Shown: positions 1-12,629, counted from the stretch's first letter. The stretch is 64,000 nucleotides of DNA from Silene latifolia (GCF_048544455.1 NC_133534.1:121854269-121918268), one strand, 5' to 3'. The notes: generated from the sequence alone by a model not told the origin. Made by a program: numbers and translations.

Positions 1-1093
1 AAATCATTTTATGATACGTTATGTTCCAAATCAATTAATATTTGTTCAAAATGATGTGCATATAATTCTATATAATTTTTAATTTTTTATGTATAATGAG
101 TGATATTTATGTATCAAACATACATGGTACAAACTCAACTTATTCAAATAATTTGATTATGTCTTGCATGTGCATTTTGTCAAACATATCTATAAGAAAC
201 TTGCACCTTTTGTTTTTTTAAACAACAATTATATATATATATAATGATGTTTAAGAGAGTACTGGTCTGTAAATAAAATAGGTTGAACTTTCTCAAATAT
301 TATTTTTTGAGGTTTAACTTCAAAGTGTTTAAAAGATAATATATAAAATATTTAACTAAAAGTAATATTTAGTTAGTCATGACCAATATTTTATACTTGA
401 TGTATACATATTTAATTGAAGATATTAAAGAAAAATGTAACGTGTTTTCTACTATTTCATGTCGTTTATAAAATTATATTACTTAATAATCGTTACTTTT
501 GTTTTAATTATTCAAATGCACTCTCGATCACTGTGTACATACATACTCGTACCCATACTCGTTAGGACACTTTTTAAACCTATCAAAATCTTATACATAT
601 TCAACTTCTCGAAATATAATTATTTTCATTTCCACACTATAAAAACTTATCTCTTAGTAGTTAACTTTAAGTTTTGTTTTTAATAAATATAATGACTCTT
701 CCAAATATATTTTTCATAAAGATTTCATGGTCTAATTTTTATAACATTCTCAAAATGTTTTTTTTACGTAAATGTAAAACATTGTGATCGACACCCACTT
801 TAATCATCTCTACATATAAAAATATTTCAATAAATGTAATGAAAATTATACTCAATTGAAAGCATTTTTCGCAATGAACGTAATTATTTACATTTTAGAA
901 TTCAAAATAATTTTTTAATAAATTTAGAATCAAATCACCGTAATTATTAATATAATCTTATAATAAAATATATTTAACTATAATTAATATTTTGCTAAGA
1001 TTTGTACAGCATTTATTACGTTTATATTAAATGATTAGCTGTAATTAATGCTTGTCATTAAGGCTGTATATGACACGTGGCGTATCCACAGCG

Positions 1094-1095
<2 letters not shown>
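1..1095. other. AT-rich DNA, nothing recognised
   Basis: Strongly AT-rich sequence with short low-complexity runs. A 74-codon open frame at 459-683 has no recognisable domain and AT-driven composition, so I do not call it. A G-box-like word, GACACGTGGC (1072-1081), lies just before the TA run. It matches the plant bZIP/bHLH binding core, but no gene is placed to use it. Confidence 0.5.

Positions 1096-1125
<30 letters not shown>
1096..1125. repeat. (TA)n microsatellite, left flank of E1
   Basis: About 30 bp of uninterrupted TA directly before the GGGATC-containing end of E1. A matching but longer TA run follows the right end of E1. Confidence 0.9.
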
Positions 1126-1128
<3 letters not shown>

Positions 1129-1176
1129 GCGGGATCCCGTACGAACTAGAGTTCAGTACGAACCGTACGAACTATG
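1126..1176 (+). repeat. E1 left terminal inverted repeat
   Basis: Begins GGGGCGGGATCCCGTACGAA and contains three CGTACGAAC/AGTACGAAC words. It pairs, with mismatches, with the reverse complement of 15091-15141. Confidence 0.65.
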
Positions 1177-1224
1177 TCAAATAAATAAAATAAAAGATTC
1201 AAACTGACGTAAACCAACCCCCTG

Positions 1225-1395
1225 ACATTAATCTCTCCTGTATACTTTCAACAATCACCACCAGTCCACCACCACTACCCATTACCTTCCCTCCACCTCC
1301 CCAGACCACCACCCACCTACGGCGACCAATTCGACGGAAAAGCGACGCCGATCACGCAGACGCAACTCCGACGCCGACGGTATTGCTTTTCATCT
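1225..1395 (+). other. C-rich segment near the E1 left end
   Basis: CCACCACC-rich, higher-GC stretch resembling the 5' leader or first exon of a plant gene. Similar C-rich segments sit just inside the left ends of E2 and in E4, and G-rich complements sit near the right ends of E1 and E2. No convincing reading frame was found. It may be captured host sequence. Confidence 0.4.
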
Positions 1396-3170
1396 TCTCC
1401 ATTCTTGTTTTTTATTTCTATTCGTTCTATCATTCACGCATTCCTTTGCTCCCGCGACCAATTAGTGGTGACAAAGGAGAACGACAACAATGATGTGGTG
1501 TAAAGGCCGGTGATGTAGTGACGGCGTCGTTGAGGGGTCGGCGTTCATATTGGTGGTGATGGTTCATAGGTGACGTTAGTGAACGGTGTTGCGTGGTGGG
1601 TCAGGTGTTAGTCGTGGGTACGGTTGGTCAGTCATCAGTGACGGTGGTCGTGAGGTGGTGAATGGTGGTTGCATATTATATGACTGTTGATACACAAGCT
1701 AGTACTACAAGATACACAAATCGACTTGTGTATCTGGAGTATTAATTTATGAAATCACATGAATGCGTTGACCGGAACATATCAAATAGCATTTTGGCTT
1801 GCAAGTTGCAAGCTCAAATAGCATTTTGGCTTGCAAGTTGCAAGCTATTGGTTCTGGATGCAAGTTGTGGCTTTCTCAAGCGAGAGTATTGTTAGATGTT
1901 GCAAATTCGGAAAATCGATAGGCAAACGATGGTCGATTATGTTTCTCATCTTATTCAAATGAATTAGCTTCAGTAGTGATTGTAATTCCGGAAAAAGAAC
2001 ATTGGTTTTTACAGTTCTGAGTTGTGCCGACGATTTCTATTCGGAGTAATAATCAAAAGCAAATAGAAACACAAGGCCATCAATAATTTGTGTAAAACGT
2101 ACATTATTAGACCTGAAAATGCACATTTTCTCAAGTGTAAGGTACCCATCTACCTGCAAATAATGCAGCTGGAATCAAGAGCGCAACCAGGAAGCACAAC
2201 ATAAACTTCCACCTTGCCAATTAGAGTTAATTGCAAGGTTTTGACACCTGTTTTGTTAATTTTGTGATCTACAAACGCAAGGATAAGAATAAGGAGATGA
2301 TTAAGGGAGAAATTAAGGTAAGAGGTATGAAAGAAGTTGACTTTTTATATAGTTGTTGTCCTGTTCAACTGGCGTGGGAGATATTTTACTCGGTTTTAAG
2401 GGAAAGGGTCTGTTGTAGAAACTTCCACTTGACCAAATTTCCAGAGTATTTATGATTTTCTTAATACGGTACAGAATAAGGAGGACTCGATATCAACTCG
2501 TTTTCGAGATGATGATAATGATAACAAAATGAGTTCTATTTAAGAGCAAAAGCATGAATTTTGTTCTGTCTCAAGCATTTCATTACACAAGTAAGATGGA
2601 ATGATAAATTTAAACTTAGATGGTTGCGAAAGAACACTAATCATCGAAATTTCCACCCTAAACGGTTACATACTTGAGAACAGCCCCGTGGATCTTCTCT
2701 ATGTAGTAAGCAGCTTGCTTCTGTTCAAGAATTCTTCATCACTTTCACTCATCAGTTTCAAGTTGATATTTTATGCAAACGATACATTTCATTGTTTTAT
2801 GGAACCATATACTGAACTACAAAATATAAGGCAGAATGACATATTTACGCTACTGTAACATCTGAAAAGTAAACTCGACATGTAACAAGGTAAATAATGA
2901 GGAAATGGGTTTGCCTGTTTCAACTGACAGGAATTCTGAATGCTAAAAAATGTAAGCGAGAATGCTAAATTTACATTTTTGCAAGTCGTATGTTCTATTT
3001 AAGAGCAACTCGTTTAAATTTAGCGTTCGTCTCAAGCATTTTTGCAAGTTGTATGTTTTAGTATCTAAGAAATGATGAATTTTGTTTTGTTTTAAATTGT
3101 CAATTCCTAATTACACAGTTAAATGTACATGTTTGTAGTAGTTTCGGAAGCGAAAACTATAATCAAACTA
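1396..3170. other. E1 body, no gene recognised
   Basis: Open frames at 2231-2455 (74 codons) and 2601-2858 (85 codons), both plus strand, have no recognisable motif or family resemblance. The region may hold captured host DNA, but I see nothing that supports a function. Confidence 0.4.
1782..1845 (+). repeat. Tandem duplication, 32 bp x 2
   Basis: The word AAATAGCATTTTGGCTTGCA begins at 1784 and again at 1816, with the rest of the 32-bp unit unchanged. The identity of the two units points to a recent duplication. Confidence 0.9.
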
Positions 3171-3173
3171 AAT

Positions 3174-3430
3174 GAGTGTATCTAGAATTCTAAAGAAGTG
3201 TATCTAGCATTCTAGATACGTGTATCAAGCAAGGTAAATGAGTGTATCTAGCCAGGTAAATGAGTGTAGCTAGCATTCTAGCATGCCATAGATGTGTATT
3301 TAGCAAGGTATAAGAGTGTATTTAGCTTTCGAGAGATGTGCATCTAGCAAGGTATAATAGTGTATCTAGCAATATAAAGAAGTGTATCTACAAAAATTTG
3401 AAAATGTATTTACACTAGAGAAGTGTATTC
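3174..3430 (+). repeat. Array of GTGTATCTAG-like words (first E1 array)
   Basis: The word (A/G)TGTATCTAGC recurs about every 20-35 bp, with variants such as GTGTATTTAGC and GTGCATCTAGC. Spacers often read AAGGTA(T/A)A. The spacing is irregular, so this is a degenerate dispersed array and not a strict tandem satellite. Confidence 0.75.
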
Positions 3431-3797
3431 CTTACTACTTTCAGCTACTCTAACTGCCAAATTTGCCATCACTGTACGACCTCATTGCATTTCATTAAAT
3501 ACACAACACTGCAGGCCTAAAGCCCAAAATTATGTTCATAGACAAGGTACAAGACGCTTCCACTTATTATTAAATACTTCGTAGGAAATAACCAGATTAC
3601 TGGACACTGAAACACAAGTTCTGTTCTATACGTTAATCCGAAACCTGAGTCACAACTTTAATAACAAGTTATGTTTGTATGGTTTAAAAAATGTTCAACA
3701 AAAACGCCACAAAATATACAGAAACACTACAATTCTTCACCATGATGGTGAATTGGTGATGTCCCCTTTGTGATGAATGCCCAGATATATAGAAGTC

Positions 3798-3998
3798 TCA
3801 CAAGGTTGGATTAACATTGAGCCTACTTGCTAGCTTCATGCACAATGACTTGTTAGCCTGAAAAGGTATATCAGGAAAAGTAGTAGTAGAGGCCTTGTTA
3901 CAAAGAGAGACCTGAATATGATCACCTAAACTCATTTCAGCCACGCCACGAACACCCAAAATGGTGCCGGATACACATGCTATTACAACCGGATACAC
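3798..3998 (-). pseudogene. Unrecognised 66-codon open frame, possible captured fragment
   Basis: The frame encodes 66 residues of ordinary mixed composition, including the stretch DHIQVSLCNKASTTTFPDIP, which is unlike the low-complexity frames elsewhere in E1. I do not recognise the family. There is no clear start context, and the first residues come from the repeat array at 3966-4110. It may be a scrap of a host gene carried by E1, or chance. Confidence 0.25.
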
Positions 3999-4110
3999 AT
4001 GGTATTACTACCGCATACTCATGGTATTACTGCCGGATACACAAATCGATATGTGTATCGATCTAGTACTAATACCATGCGTATCCCGGCTGATATTTTG
4101 TGTATCCACC
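3966..4110 (+). repeat. GGATACACATGGTATTAC repeat cluster
   Basis: About three direct 22-25 bp units built on GGATACACATG(G/C)TATTAC are followed by a partly inverted copy (TAATACCATGCGTATCC). It is another short-word array inside E1, related to the GTGTATC arrays through the shared GATACAC/GTGTATC core. Confidence 0.7.
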
Positions 4111-4420
4111 GCTCCACCATGATCCACCAAGCTCACCACCACCATCACGCCGCTCAGCCCCATCGCCCATACCTACTGCCGCCACCAGGTTAACACCACA
4201 CTCCTCTGAACTAACATTACACCCAAGCCTCATCGCCGCCGACCAACATATTTGCCCCCTTTGATCACCGGCATGATGCCGGCCACAAAAGATATCAGCG
4301 TCGACCGCCTTCTCATCGCCACAAGCAACCTCTTTCCACCCCGACTCCACCCACTCCGACTACCTCTTTCCACACAGACCCACCTGAAGCAAACCACACG
4401 GGCTGTAAACAAAATAAACG
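4111..4420. other. C-rich segment inside E1
   Basis: CCACCACC-rich sequence with overlapping open frames on both strands (4069-4412 minus, 4252-4623 plus). These arise from skewed composition. No domain is recognised, and I do not annotate a gene. Confidence 0.4.
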
Positions 4421-4845
4421 GAGTAATATTAGTTTCGAGATTTATAGAGGTAAGGTTACGAACATCTGATCGCTTTTTTTATTTTTACCTCGCAATAGAC
4501 GAGACATTACTTAATATAATTCTTATAAACCAAATCGAGTACGAATGTACGATAGATATAAGAACTTACATTGGAGAAAGGAAGACCATGAAGGAAATCG
4601 TGTTACCTACAGTATGTAAATAAGAACATGAAATAAGTTAAAAGTATAATACAAAAATTACAAATTTACAAGCATGAATCATATCGTATATGAAACATAA
4701 TTATTTATAGTTTTTGCCTTTAAATTCCACGAGTGGGTTTCTATGTTTTTGTGAGGTTAACACATGATTGTACGTAAAAGTGATATCAAATAACTAGTAG
4801 AGAATATGTGTAGGAATGTGAGGCACTAGTACGGAGTATAATATA

Positions 4846-4944
4846 CTACCTATGATCCATTGAATTGTTTACGTTTTTTTTTAAATTATGTGAAGAGGAT
4901 TTTGAAAAAAATGTAAACAAGTTAATGGAACAGATTAGAAGAAG
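4846..4944. mobile_element. Stowaway-like MITE
   Basis: About 99 bp flanked by TA dinucleotides. The ends read CTACCTATGATCCATTGAAT on the left and CTTCTTCTAATCTGTTCCAT on the right as reverse complement, both continuing to TTGTTTAC(G/A)TT. This matches the CTCCCTCCGTTCC-type Stowaway ends with TA target duplication. The central part is AT-rich and non-coding. Confidence 0.65.
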
Positions 4945-5004
4945 TATTTATTTGTTCTTCTCCTTCTAAAAAATATAAACTTATATGTATTGCCTAGAAC
5001 AAAA

Positions 5005-5250
5005 TCATAAATGATTATACCCAAGAGACCGAAATGAAAATAAAAATAAAAATAAGAATAAGATAATTCCAATTCGTAATGAATAACACACGAATCTAAT
5101 TAATTCAAAATAAAACTACAACGAGAAAAAATAATGATATACCTAAGAGACCGAAAATAGTAATGAATAACACTTGAATCTAATCCAAAATAAAAATTGT
5201 ATCGAGAAAAAATAATGATATTATACCTAAGAGAGCGAAAATAGTAACCC
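5005..5250 (+). repeat. Degenerate tandem repeat, three partial units
   Basis: The phrase ATACC(C/T)AAGAGACCGAAA recurs three times (near 5018, 5141 and 5225). AGTAATGAATAACAC and CGAGAAAAAATAATGATA lie between, giving units of about 85-120 bp. It is non-coding. Confidence 0.65.
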
Positions 5251-5415
5251 ATGGAAGGTGTTGAAAGAAGTGAGCAAGAGTAGTCATATTCAAATAAGCT
5301 AATTCTAATTTTTGTAAATGTATATATTTATGTTATTTCACTTAAATGTTAGATTAGTAGAAATGTATTTGTATGTAGAATGATGTTATTAGACAAATGG
5401 TTTTTGACGAGCTAG

Positions 5416-5459
5416 TTATAGTTGGCAAGAGGCCGATTTATAGTTGGCAAGAGGCCTAT
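5416..5459 (+). repeat. Tandem duplication, 22 bp x 2
   Basis: TTATAGTTGGCAAGAGGCC is repeated directly at 5416 and 5438. Confidence 0.85.
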
Positions 5460-5629
5460 TTATAACCATTTCACGTAGATCACCCATCTCCTCTCCGTCA
5501 ACCTGTATGTTCTTCCAGAGCATGACATGATCAATGGCTCCATCTTCATTATTCCTCATGTTATTAATTCTGAAATTAATCCCTTTCCTCATGTATCCAT
5601 CAACTTGAAGAATTGAACATGGTAGAGGT

Positions 5630-5865
5630 ACGTGTTTAGCAACATTAAGGAGTGTATCTACCTAGAAAGAGGTATGTATCTAGTAATTGATTTGAGTGTA
5701 TCTACATAGCTAGAGGTAGGTATCTAGCTCTTAAAGAGGGGTATCTATCTAGGTAGCTAGAGGTATGTGTTATTTAGCAACATTAAGGAGTGTATCTACC
5801 TAGAAAGAGGTACGTATATAGCAACTGGTTCGAGTGTATCTACATAGCTAGATGTAGGTACCTAG
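5630..5865 (+). repeat. GTGTATCTA array (second E1 array)
   Basis: GAGTGTATCTAC, GGTA(T/C)GTATCTAG and AACATTAAGGAGTGTATC words alternate and are partly duplicated as a unit of about 120 bp (5637-5755 and 5768-5860). It uses the same core word as the array at 3174-3430. Confidence 0.7.
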
Positions 5866-5869
5866 CCTA

Positions 5870-6265
5870 AAAGGGGAAGGGTGAACCCCTTTCCGAGGGG
5901 AAAGAGATTAAACGCGGAGGCCGATATCCTATATTTAGGACGGGAAAGGGTTTAGGGTTGGCGCGTTAACAAGAGTATAGTTTGTAATTTTTTTTTCTTT
6001 CTTATACCCAACGCAAACACAGTTGGAAATTACTAAGAAAAACACATAGGGGGATTACTAATAATTCCGTATCAAACAATGTCATCCCGTCGCCTCTCCC
6101 CCACCAAGTAACTAACAAATGATTGGGATAGAGGGAGTATAAATATAAAACTCCGTTATACTTATTGGTATATTCTAAAATTTAGTACTCTAGCAAATAA
6201 AATTCATGTATCATGGTTGAAAAAAGAAATGCAGTAGGGTGGAATCAAGGATATTTGTTTGAAAA
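5870..6265. other. E1 spacer, no gene
   Basis: Contains a small palindrome around AAAGGGG/CCCCTTT (5872-5901). Another half-site, ATACTCCCTCTATCCCAATC (minus strand, about 6120-6140), resembles one end of a Stowaway-type MITE. I could not place its partner end. Confidence 0.35.
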
Positions 6266-6705
6266 CAAATGAAATGGTGCTTGGTGCCAACCCTCCTAGC
6301 ATGACTACATGCCGATAAGATAACAGTAAATGTAACTTCAATTGGCTCTACGTTTTCCTTCAACATATCGTTAAACAATGCAAAAGATTCCTCATCATCA
6401 CCCTGTATTCCATAACTCCGAATCATAGAACTCCATGTTACAGCATTCTTTACCCCAATCTCATAAAAAACTTTACGCGCGGATATTGCATGACCACACT
6501 TTGCATAAAAGTTAACAAGAGCAGTTCCAACACGAGTGTTATTGCGTGATAATCCTTGTTTAATTACAACAGCGTGTAAAGAAGAACCGACTGTAATAGC
6601 ACTGAGAGAAGCACAAGCAGAGATCACACTGACCAATGTCACTGCATCCGGAGACATGGATTCTAGTGTCATTTGACGGAAGAGTTTGAGAGCTTCAACA
6701 GAACA
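6266..6705 (-). pseudogene. Captured PPR-protein fragment, cut by an LTR element
   Basis: The minus-strand frame (open at 6211-6672) encodes classic PLS-type pentatricopeptide repeats, including DAVTLVSVISACASL, HAVVIKQGL, GTALVNFYAKCG, AVTWSSMIRSYG and TFTVILSACSHA. PPR proteins of this class bind organellar RNA. This piece covers only about three repeats, with no organellar targeting peptide and no C-terminal E/DYW region. Homology stops after the SACSHA motif and the last residues are unrelated. Upstream, the frame continues into EALKLFRQM at 6662-6700 and then meets the LTR insertion. A few more coding bases may survive at 14560-14580 on the other side. It is a fragment carried in E1 and not a functional gene. 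Confidence 0.75.
6701..6705. repeat. Target-site duplication GAACA, left copy
   Basis: GAACA immediately precedes the TGTAACACC end of the LTR element and is repeated at 14560-14564. Confidence 0.9.
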
Positions 6706-8634
6706 TGTAACACCCCGGTTTATGAAGGAGCCTTAGGCAAGACATTCCCTAATAAACCGGACTGTTACCAACTCGGTTTCCCGAGGTAGTGAATAACAAA
6801 TTAAACTCCAAGGCAAATTATATGAATACTTTAACTTAATTATAACAAAACTTCTTTTACATCAAATTACAAGAATTAACATGAATAAAAGTGAAAGTCT
6901 TCTAAATAGTGATCTAGCTACTAAGTCTTCCGATCCGATTGCCTCACGCCCATCCGGCTCCGTCCTATCTCTTAAACCTGTCAAGTCCGCTCGCCAATAA
7001 TTGGGTCGTCACGGTGTTCACGAATACACACGGGGTCAACCACGAGGTTGAGTAGGGAAAACAATGAAACAACAAAATATGATATGTATGATGCATGCTC
7101 CTCCGTCACCTCCATCTCCATCTCAACTCACATCTCATAACTCATAACCCGAACGCCCACCATACCGATCCCCGGTAGACTATATATATCGACCGTAGTC
7201 GATCCGCCACTCCTTGTTGAGGACACCAGGGCAAGTCTGCAGAACCCGCCCGGGCCTTATCACAACATCACCATCACCACACCACGTCACCACAACATCC
7301 TCCATCTCCAATGCATATGAATGCTCAAAGAATAAACAATGCAATACAATATGTATACCAATGAATGAAATCATGTCAGGTACCAAATTTTGTGATAACA
7401 CACTCAACACGAACCATTCAGTCGACCATATTATAGCGTAATCAACAACCACGAATCAAGTCACGTTCACAACTTGGTCATATGAAACACAAACAAGTCA
7501 ACACAATTCAATAACACGATAAGAAGTCAAGTGTATTTCCCTACCTCCAAGTGCCAGCAAATCCAAGCTCACACAAGCAATCAATTATGAACCTTCACAT
7601 ATCCATCACCTACATAACATAATTATATATAATTACCACCTACTCAATCAAATAATCATGCACATAACCTAGACTCACCATAACTTAGTAGGAATATCAA
7701 CTTAAAGAACAAACACGATTTTTCCTGATTTTCCAACACATGACAGACTCGGAATAAAATACATAACTAATTCCAGAAAAATCAAATTGATACAAGGCCA
7801 ATTGAATTGGAACCCCATGAGTCTTAGCTACAAATTATATCTAACGTGTTTTTCCCAAATTCCATACTTATCAAGGGTTTCCAGACTGATTTCCAAAAAC
7901 TGACAGAAACCGTCGCATAAAAAGTATTGATTCATAAAACGAGTTTAAAACATTATTTTTCAGAAATTCCAAATCCTATTATCATCTAGACTATACAAAG
8001 ATTATGTATGAAGAAGCCTCATAACTGAATCGACATAAAAATTAAGGTTTCAAATCATTTTCCACAACCAAATCAGATTCGCGGACTTTTCAGCGACATG
8101 TTAATAAATAAATCACCTAGGACAAACCACAAAGAATTTGACTATGATATTTTATATGCATAAACTAGACATCAAATAAACAGGACTCTCTTTTCAAACT
8201 TTTCGAAAAAAACGACTTTAAAAATAGTATAAACAATGGAATGAAATCGACTTACAAACAGGGAATCGAATTAGGTTGGAATCGATGAGCAATCTTCAAT
8301 CAAATGCAAGGATCGTGTGTGTGTGTGTTGGTGTGCGTCGAAAAGAGGGAGGCGGGTGAGATGAGGGTTGTGTAGTGTTAGGGTAAAAATTAGGTTAAGA
8401 ATTAGGTAAAAACATGATGTTGGGTGTTGGGTTAAACATGTTATTGGGTAAACTCCAATGGGTCGAGGGTAAATGGGTTAGCTCACATCTCGAATTCCAT
8501 GTAAACCCGTCTCAATTAACTTACGAAACAACTCGATCTTACGATACAACGCGAGTCAAGTAAAATAACTTAACATAATTATCGTCTAAACAATTACCCG
8601 ACTTAAATAGTAAAATAAAATACGGAGTATTACG
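6706..8634 (-). repeat. LTR A (3' LTR of the minus-strand element)
   Basis: About 1929 bp, differing from LTR B by only a few small changes, for example around 6950-7020 and 7155-7215. The terminal base at 8634 is G where B has A, so the minus-strand TG start is altered in this copy. Short open frames on both strands inside it (7180-7452) are not coding. Confidence 0.9.
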
Positions 8635-8650
8635 GTTTTCCCCCTTAAAA
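8635..8650 (-). other. Polypurine tract
   Basis: On the minus strand it reads TTTTAAGGGGGAAAAC directly before the 3' LTR, preceded by the GAACTTCGGGACGAAGTTCA palindrome. It would prime plus-strand DNA synthesis. Confidence 0.8.
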
Positions 8651-9343
8651 TGAACTTCGTCCCGAAGTTCGCTCATCTATCAAACCTCCAAGCATCACCG
8701 TGGGTACCAAAACAGATTTTCTAGTATAAGAACTCAAGAACTAACTTAGGCCCATAAAACAAAATGTTACATTCTACCCTCCTAAAAAGAAAGTTACGTC
8801 CCGGAACTTACTTCATGCAAACATATCACCACGAATCATTCCATCATCCTACTACCGTTGTTCACCTCGACCTATTAGAGCACCATACCAGTAGTTTAAC
8901 TACACGCTTCTCTTACACATCAACCAACTAACAGAAGTAAGAACACAACATAGAGAACTCATTTGCATGGGTACACCCAACGAAACATCAACTTAATCAA
9001 ACCACAATCTATAAACAAGTGCAACATAACATTAAGATTTTACAATCCTACCCAACTAAAAACATGGTTACGTCCTCGTAACCTCTTTTCAACTTTCATA
9101 TACGTATGCAACAAAATCTTTGTCAACAACATGTAACAGAAAAGAACACATGATAAGAGACTGCGCCTTAACATTAAAGTCGAAAACAAGGTTTTATTAT
9201 GGAATTAACTGATTGTCAACAAGTAACACTTATTACTTAGCTCATGCTTAACTTAAAAACACAACATCAAACTAAAAGAACAATAAGAAAGGAGCTAAAG
9301 GTTTACACGGTTTCATAACAGATCGATCATGGTGTTACTAGCT

Positions 9344-9789
9344 CTAACCTAACGAGTCGGTCGTGCTTACTCTGATTCTGGTGACTTCTATGTCATTCCC
9401 TTCCTGGTTCACCTCTTCCCCAAAGTCTGGTTTGGATGGTTCAGTCGTACTTTCGGCATCAGGTACATTAGCATAAAATTCGTATCTCAGGTCGCCTGAT
9501 ATAAAGTCAAAGGTATGCTCGGGCGGGTAATTGGCCCCTTGTGATAAGTGGGGTCACGGCATAACCTCATGCAATGGGTGGACAACTCTCTCATATAGAA
9601 GTGTTTTCTTTGTCCCTTAGTATGCCAGTCGGGGATAGTATCAATAAGGGTATACGCTCTTAAGCGAGTATTAGTTAAGTACTCGGGGTGCCCATTATGG
9701 CCATACTTGTCCATGGCAAAGACAAAGTTTCTCACAATGCTCATTGAAGTCGGTATCAAGTGACATGTAACGAGTCTCGCGGGTGTACA
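9344..9789 (-). pseudogene. Unknown ORF remnant in the LTR-element interior
   Basis: A 90-codon frame (9487-9759) with mixed composition includes AMDKYGHNGHPEYLTNTRLR and WHTKGQRKHFYMREL. After a small shift near 9487, a second frame continues with acidic, protein-like sequence (YANVPDAESTTEPSKPDFGE) to a stop at about 9344-9346. It matches no gag-pol domain I know. It lies about 0.7 kb inside the 3' LTR, where accessory ORFs or gag remnants of non-autonomous elements can sit. Confidence 0.35.
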
Positions 9790-9799
9790 TTGTAGGGAT

Positions 9800-12617
9800 C
9801 CATCCTACAGAGTTGAAAGCTAAACAAATTAGGACACAAGGGTGATACCGTAGAAGGTGTTAAGATACAGGATTCATTCACGTGGTTTAAGTGTGCGAAA
9901 GTTATATAACAAGTTTTCAGAGTAGCTGTTGTAGTACCAGGGTTTTGGTCAACTCAAGATTATCACAGTTCGCATTATCTACTAGAGAACAACAACCTTA
10001 GAAAGATCAACCATAAGGATATACATATACCAGCATACAATTTTAACATTGACCCCACCAAATTCCTCTCTCAAGTCAAAACTATTACTAATTCCGAACA
10101 ATTGATCCATATGCGCATTCATTCCGCCCTACCACTAACAATCACCAGGAGTATTAAAACATGCTGCACATACGCACTACTTAAACACTTTGAAACCACA
10201 GAAAACATAACATGTAATCAAAACCATTTGACTCATCAGCTATGCAACACGAATTAGTCAGTTTGCATGATGTAAATTCTGAAAACATATTTCCCAATAA
10301 AAGTAACAACATATGATCCATGACAACAACAACATTACTTCCATATCACACATGTGTTTAACATTTTAGCAACCTTATCGTTCAATTGTGTCCAGCAACG
10401 TAGTATAACTCATTTTCAGCAAAACAAAAGATATCGCATAATTAGCTTAAACATACACATTTGCCTTCATATACTTTGTAGGACATTATCTATGATAAAA
10501 GATTAGCAACTTGAACAACTTCTCTGATTTGCACAATTTGAATAATTAGGCAACTCGTAGGCTCAACTAATTGTATCTATAACGACTATCATTTAAACCA
10601 ACGCATATCATGTGAATCATAAAAGGGTTATTCCATCATAATTGGCCAACATAGGCGACGTAAGAAAATTTCCGTCAAAATAATCACCTTAGCATTTCGT
10701 GACAATACAACTATGAACATATCCAATAAGGAACAACGACACTATTTTATTATCATATCATAAGTTTAGGTTCAACTGAATAAATTAATGCAATGAAAGT
10801 AATAAGTATAACTATAGGCACAGAGACTCACATAAAAGACATTAGAACCCGGATGACATCGTACATGTGAACATTTAGACATACTCATTACTATCATCCA
10901 TGTGTAAACATTTAAACATAATTATTATAAATATTCACGCGAGTATATTAGAACAGTCAAGTTAACATTTAACGCCACCAACTTTACCAAGATATGACAA
11001 TATAGTTTTATATTTATATATATCCGACCACTATACAAGTATGATGAACACACCAGAGATATTACAACATGCCAAACATATATAAAATATGCAACAACTG
11101 GACTCGTATAAAATATTTCACCCTCGATTAAGGATCAGATTAAGCTATTCAATTTCACTCATACTATCATGCCAACAATGTTATAAACTAAACTTTAATT
11201 TTTTTTTATCACTTGTTAAGATACATAACCAATGAATATGTGTGCTACTATCATCTTATAAGGACACTATAATTTCACATTAATAAGGCTCATGAAATAA
11301 TCGAACAACTGTATGAAAACTCAACATAGAATTCACATTTTAAAAGTTATGATTCACGTGGTAACTTCCGAAAATCACGAATAAATAACCGTTCAACGAA
11401 AACTTGAGTTATATTACATTTTTATAACATACAGAGAGTTAATAATTCGTGAGAAAAAGAATGAGGTCCAAAGCTCAAGAATTCAATTTTTAAAGGATTT
11501 TACAACTCAGTTGGTCCAAACAAGTATGTGACAGCAATTGGTCCGAAACTTGGGTCAGTTTGCAAAACTTACCATTTAATATAGAGATATCAAGAATTTT
11601 CGTGGCTTATCAATTTGAAAACATATGCGAATCTTCGGATCGATGGAGTTGGAATTATGCAAAAATTATTAATACAATTTAAATGAGGATTTTTACAAAA
11701 TCGTTGGTCAAAACATCACTGCACAGGAACTTCCTGACCACAGCCCACTAAAATATTTATTACTCCTAATCCGTATATCCTATAAGCATGAAACCAACGC
11801 CAAATGAACACTAACTCACGAGGCTATCTCTCAGAAAATTTTCATCCATAGGCGACAAACAGAAAACGAATAGCAGTAAGATCAATTAGAGAGTAAAATC
11901 AAACAAAACGTGTTTCAGCACTAGGTCATTCATTTACTATGTTCCAAGCTCTTACAACCACACTATCGATACTAACCCATCCTAACTTAAATCTCACACT
12001 TTGTACTTACGTAAACATCTATCCCATAGCATCCCTAAGCATCTCGATATACTCCTTACATCTAAATCACGATTATTGCTATGACTAGAACATGCAATTC
12101 AATAGTGTTTCTCATTACTATCACAATACTATACTAGCATGGCTTCGGGATCACATAACCGCATATCACGAGACATAATAGCACTATCAACACGTCATTC
12201 GACATCCATCCAGATAAATATCATCAATTCGCAATTATTTTCACGCTCACGATTACCACAATCCAACAATTATCAACTTTGAACACGAAAATTTTAATTC
12301 TCATCTCCACAACATCACATGATCAGGCCATCATTCATACAAAATACTTACCGTAACGTTGTCCTGCAGCATGGTTAGAATATATGGGTCTCAAGGTGTA
12401 CATCCACTCGATTATATCCAAGGTTTTCCTTCTAACTACCCCATTCACTCAATTTCTCTCGGGTTACCTGGTTCAAAACTGAGAGGGCAAAAGAGCACGC
12501 ATTAAGGGCGCCTTCTTAACCGCACCGTGAGCTCCTAGCGATTTATTCCTGGGGTTCATTTTATTTAGACACATCCTACGTTCATTAGGTTCATTGGTTT
12601 AGGCCTGAGGATCGTTC
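9800..12617. other. Interior of the LTR element, non-coding
   Basis: AT-rich, stop-dense sequence on both strands with no domain. Part of the interior (for example 9030-9083, GGTTACGTCCTCGTAACC) is homologous, inverted, to 20366-20420 of the plus-strand element, so the two elements share an interior as well as LTR 3' parts. Confidence 0.6.
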
Positions 12618-12629
12618 GCTCTGATACCA
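12618..12629 (-). other. tRNA primer-binding site
   Basis: TGGTATCAGAGC on the minus strand, three bases from the end of LTR B. This is the standard initiator-Met tRNA complement of plant LTR elements, and it fixes the transcription direction as minus. Confidence 0.9.

Noticed and set aside
1072..1081. G-box GACACGTGGC as a functional promoter element
   Set aside because: The match to the core is perfect, but no gene lies downstream within a plausible distance. It is noted only in the region entry.
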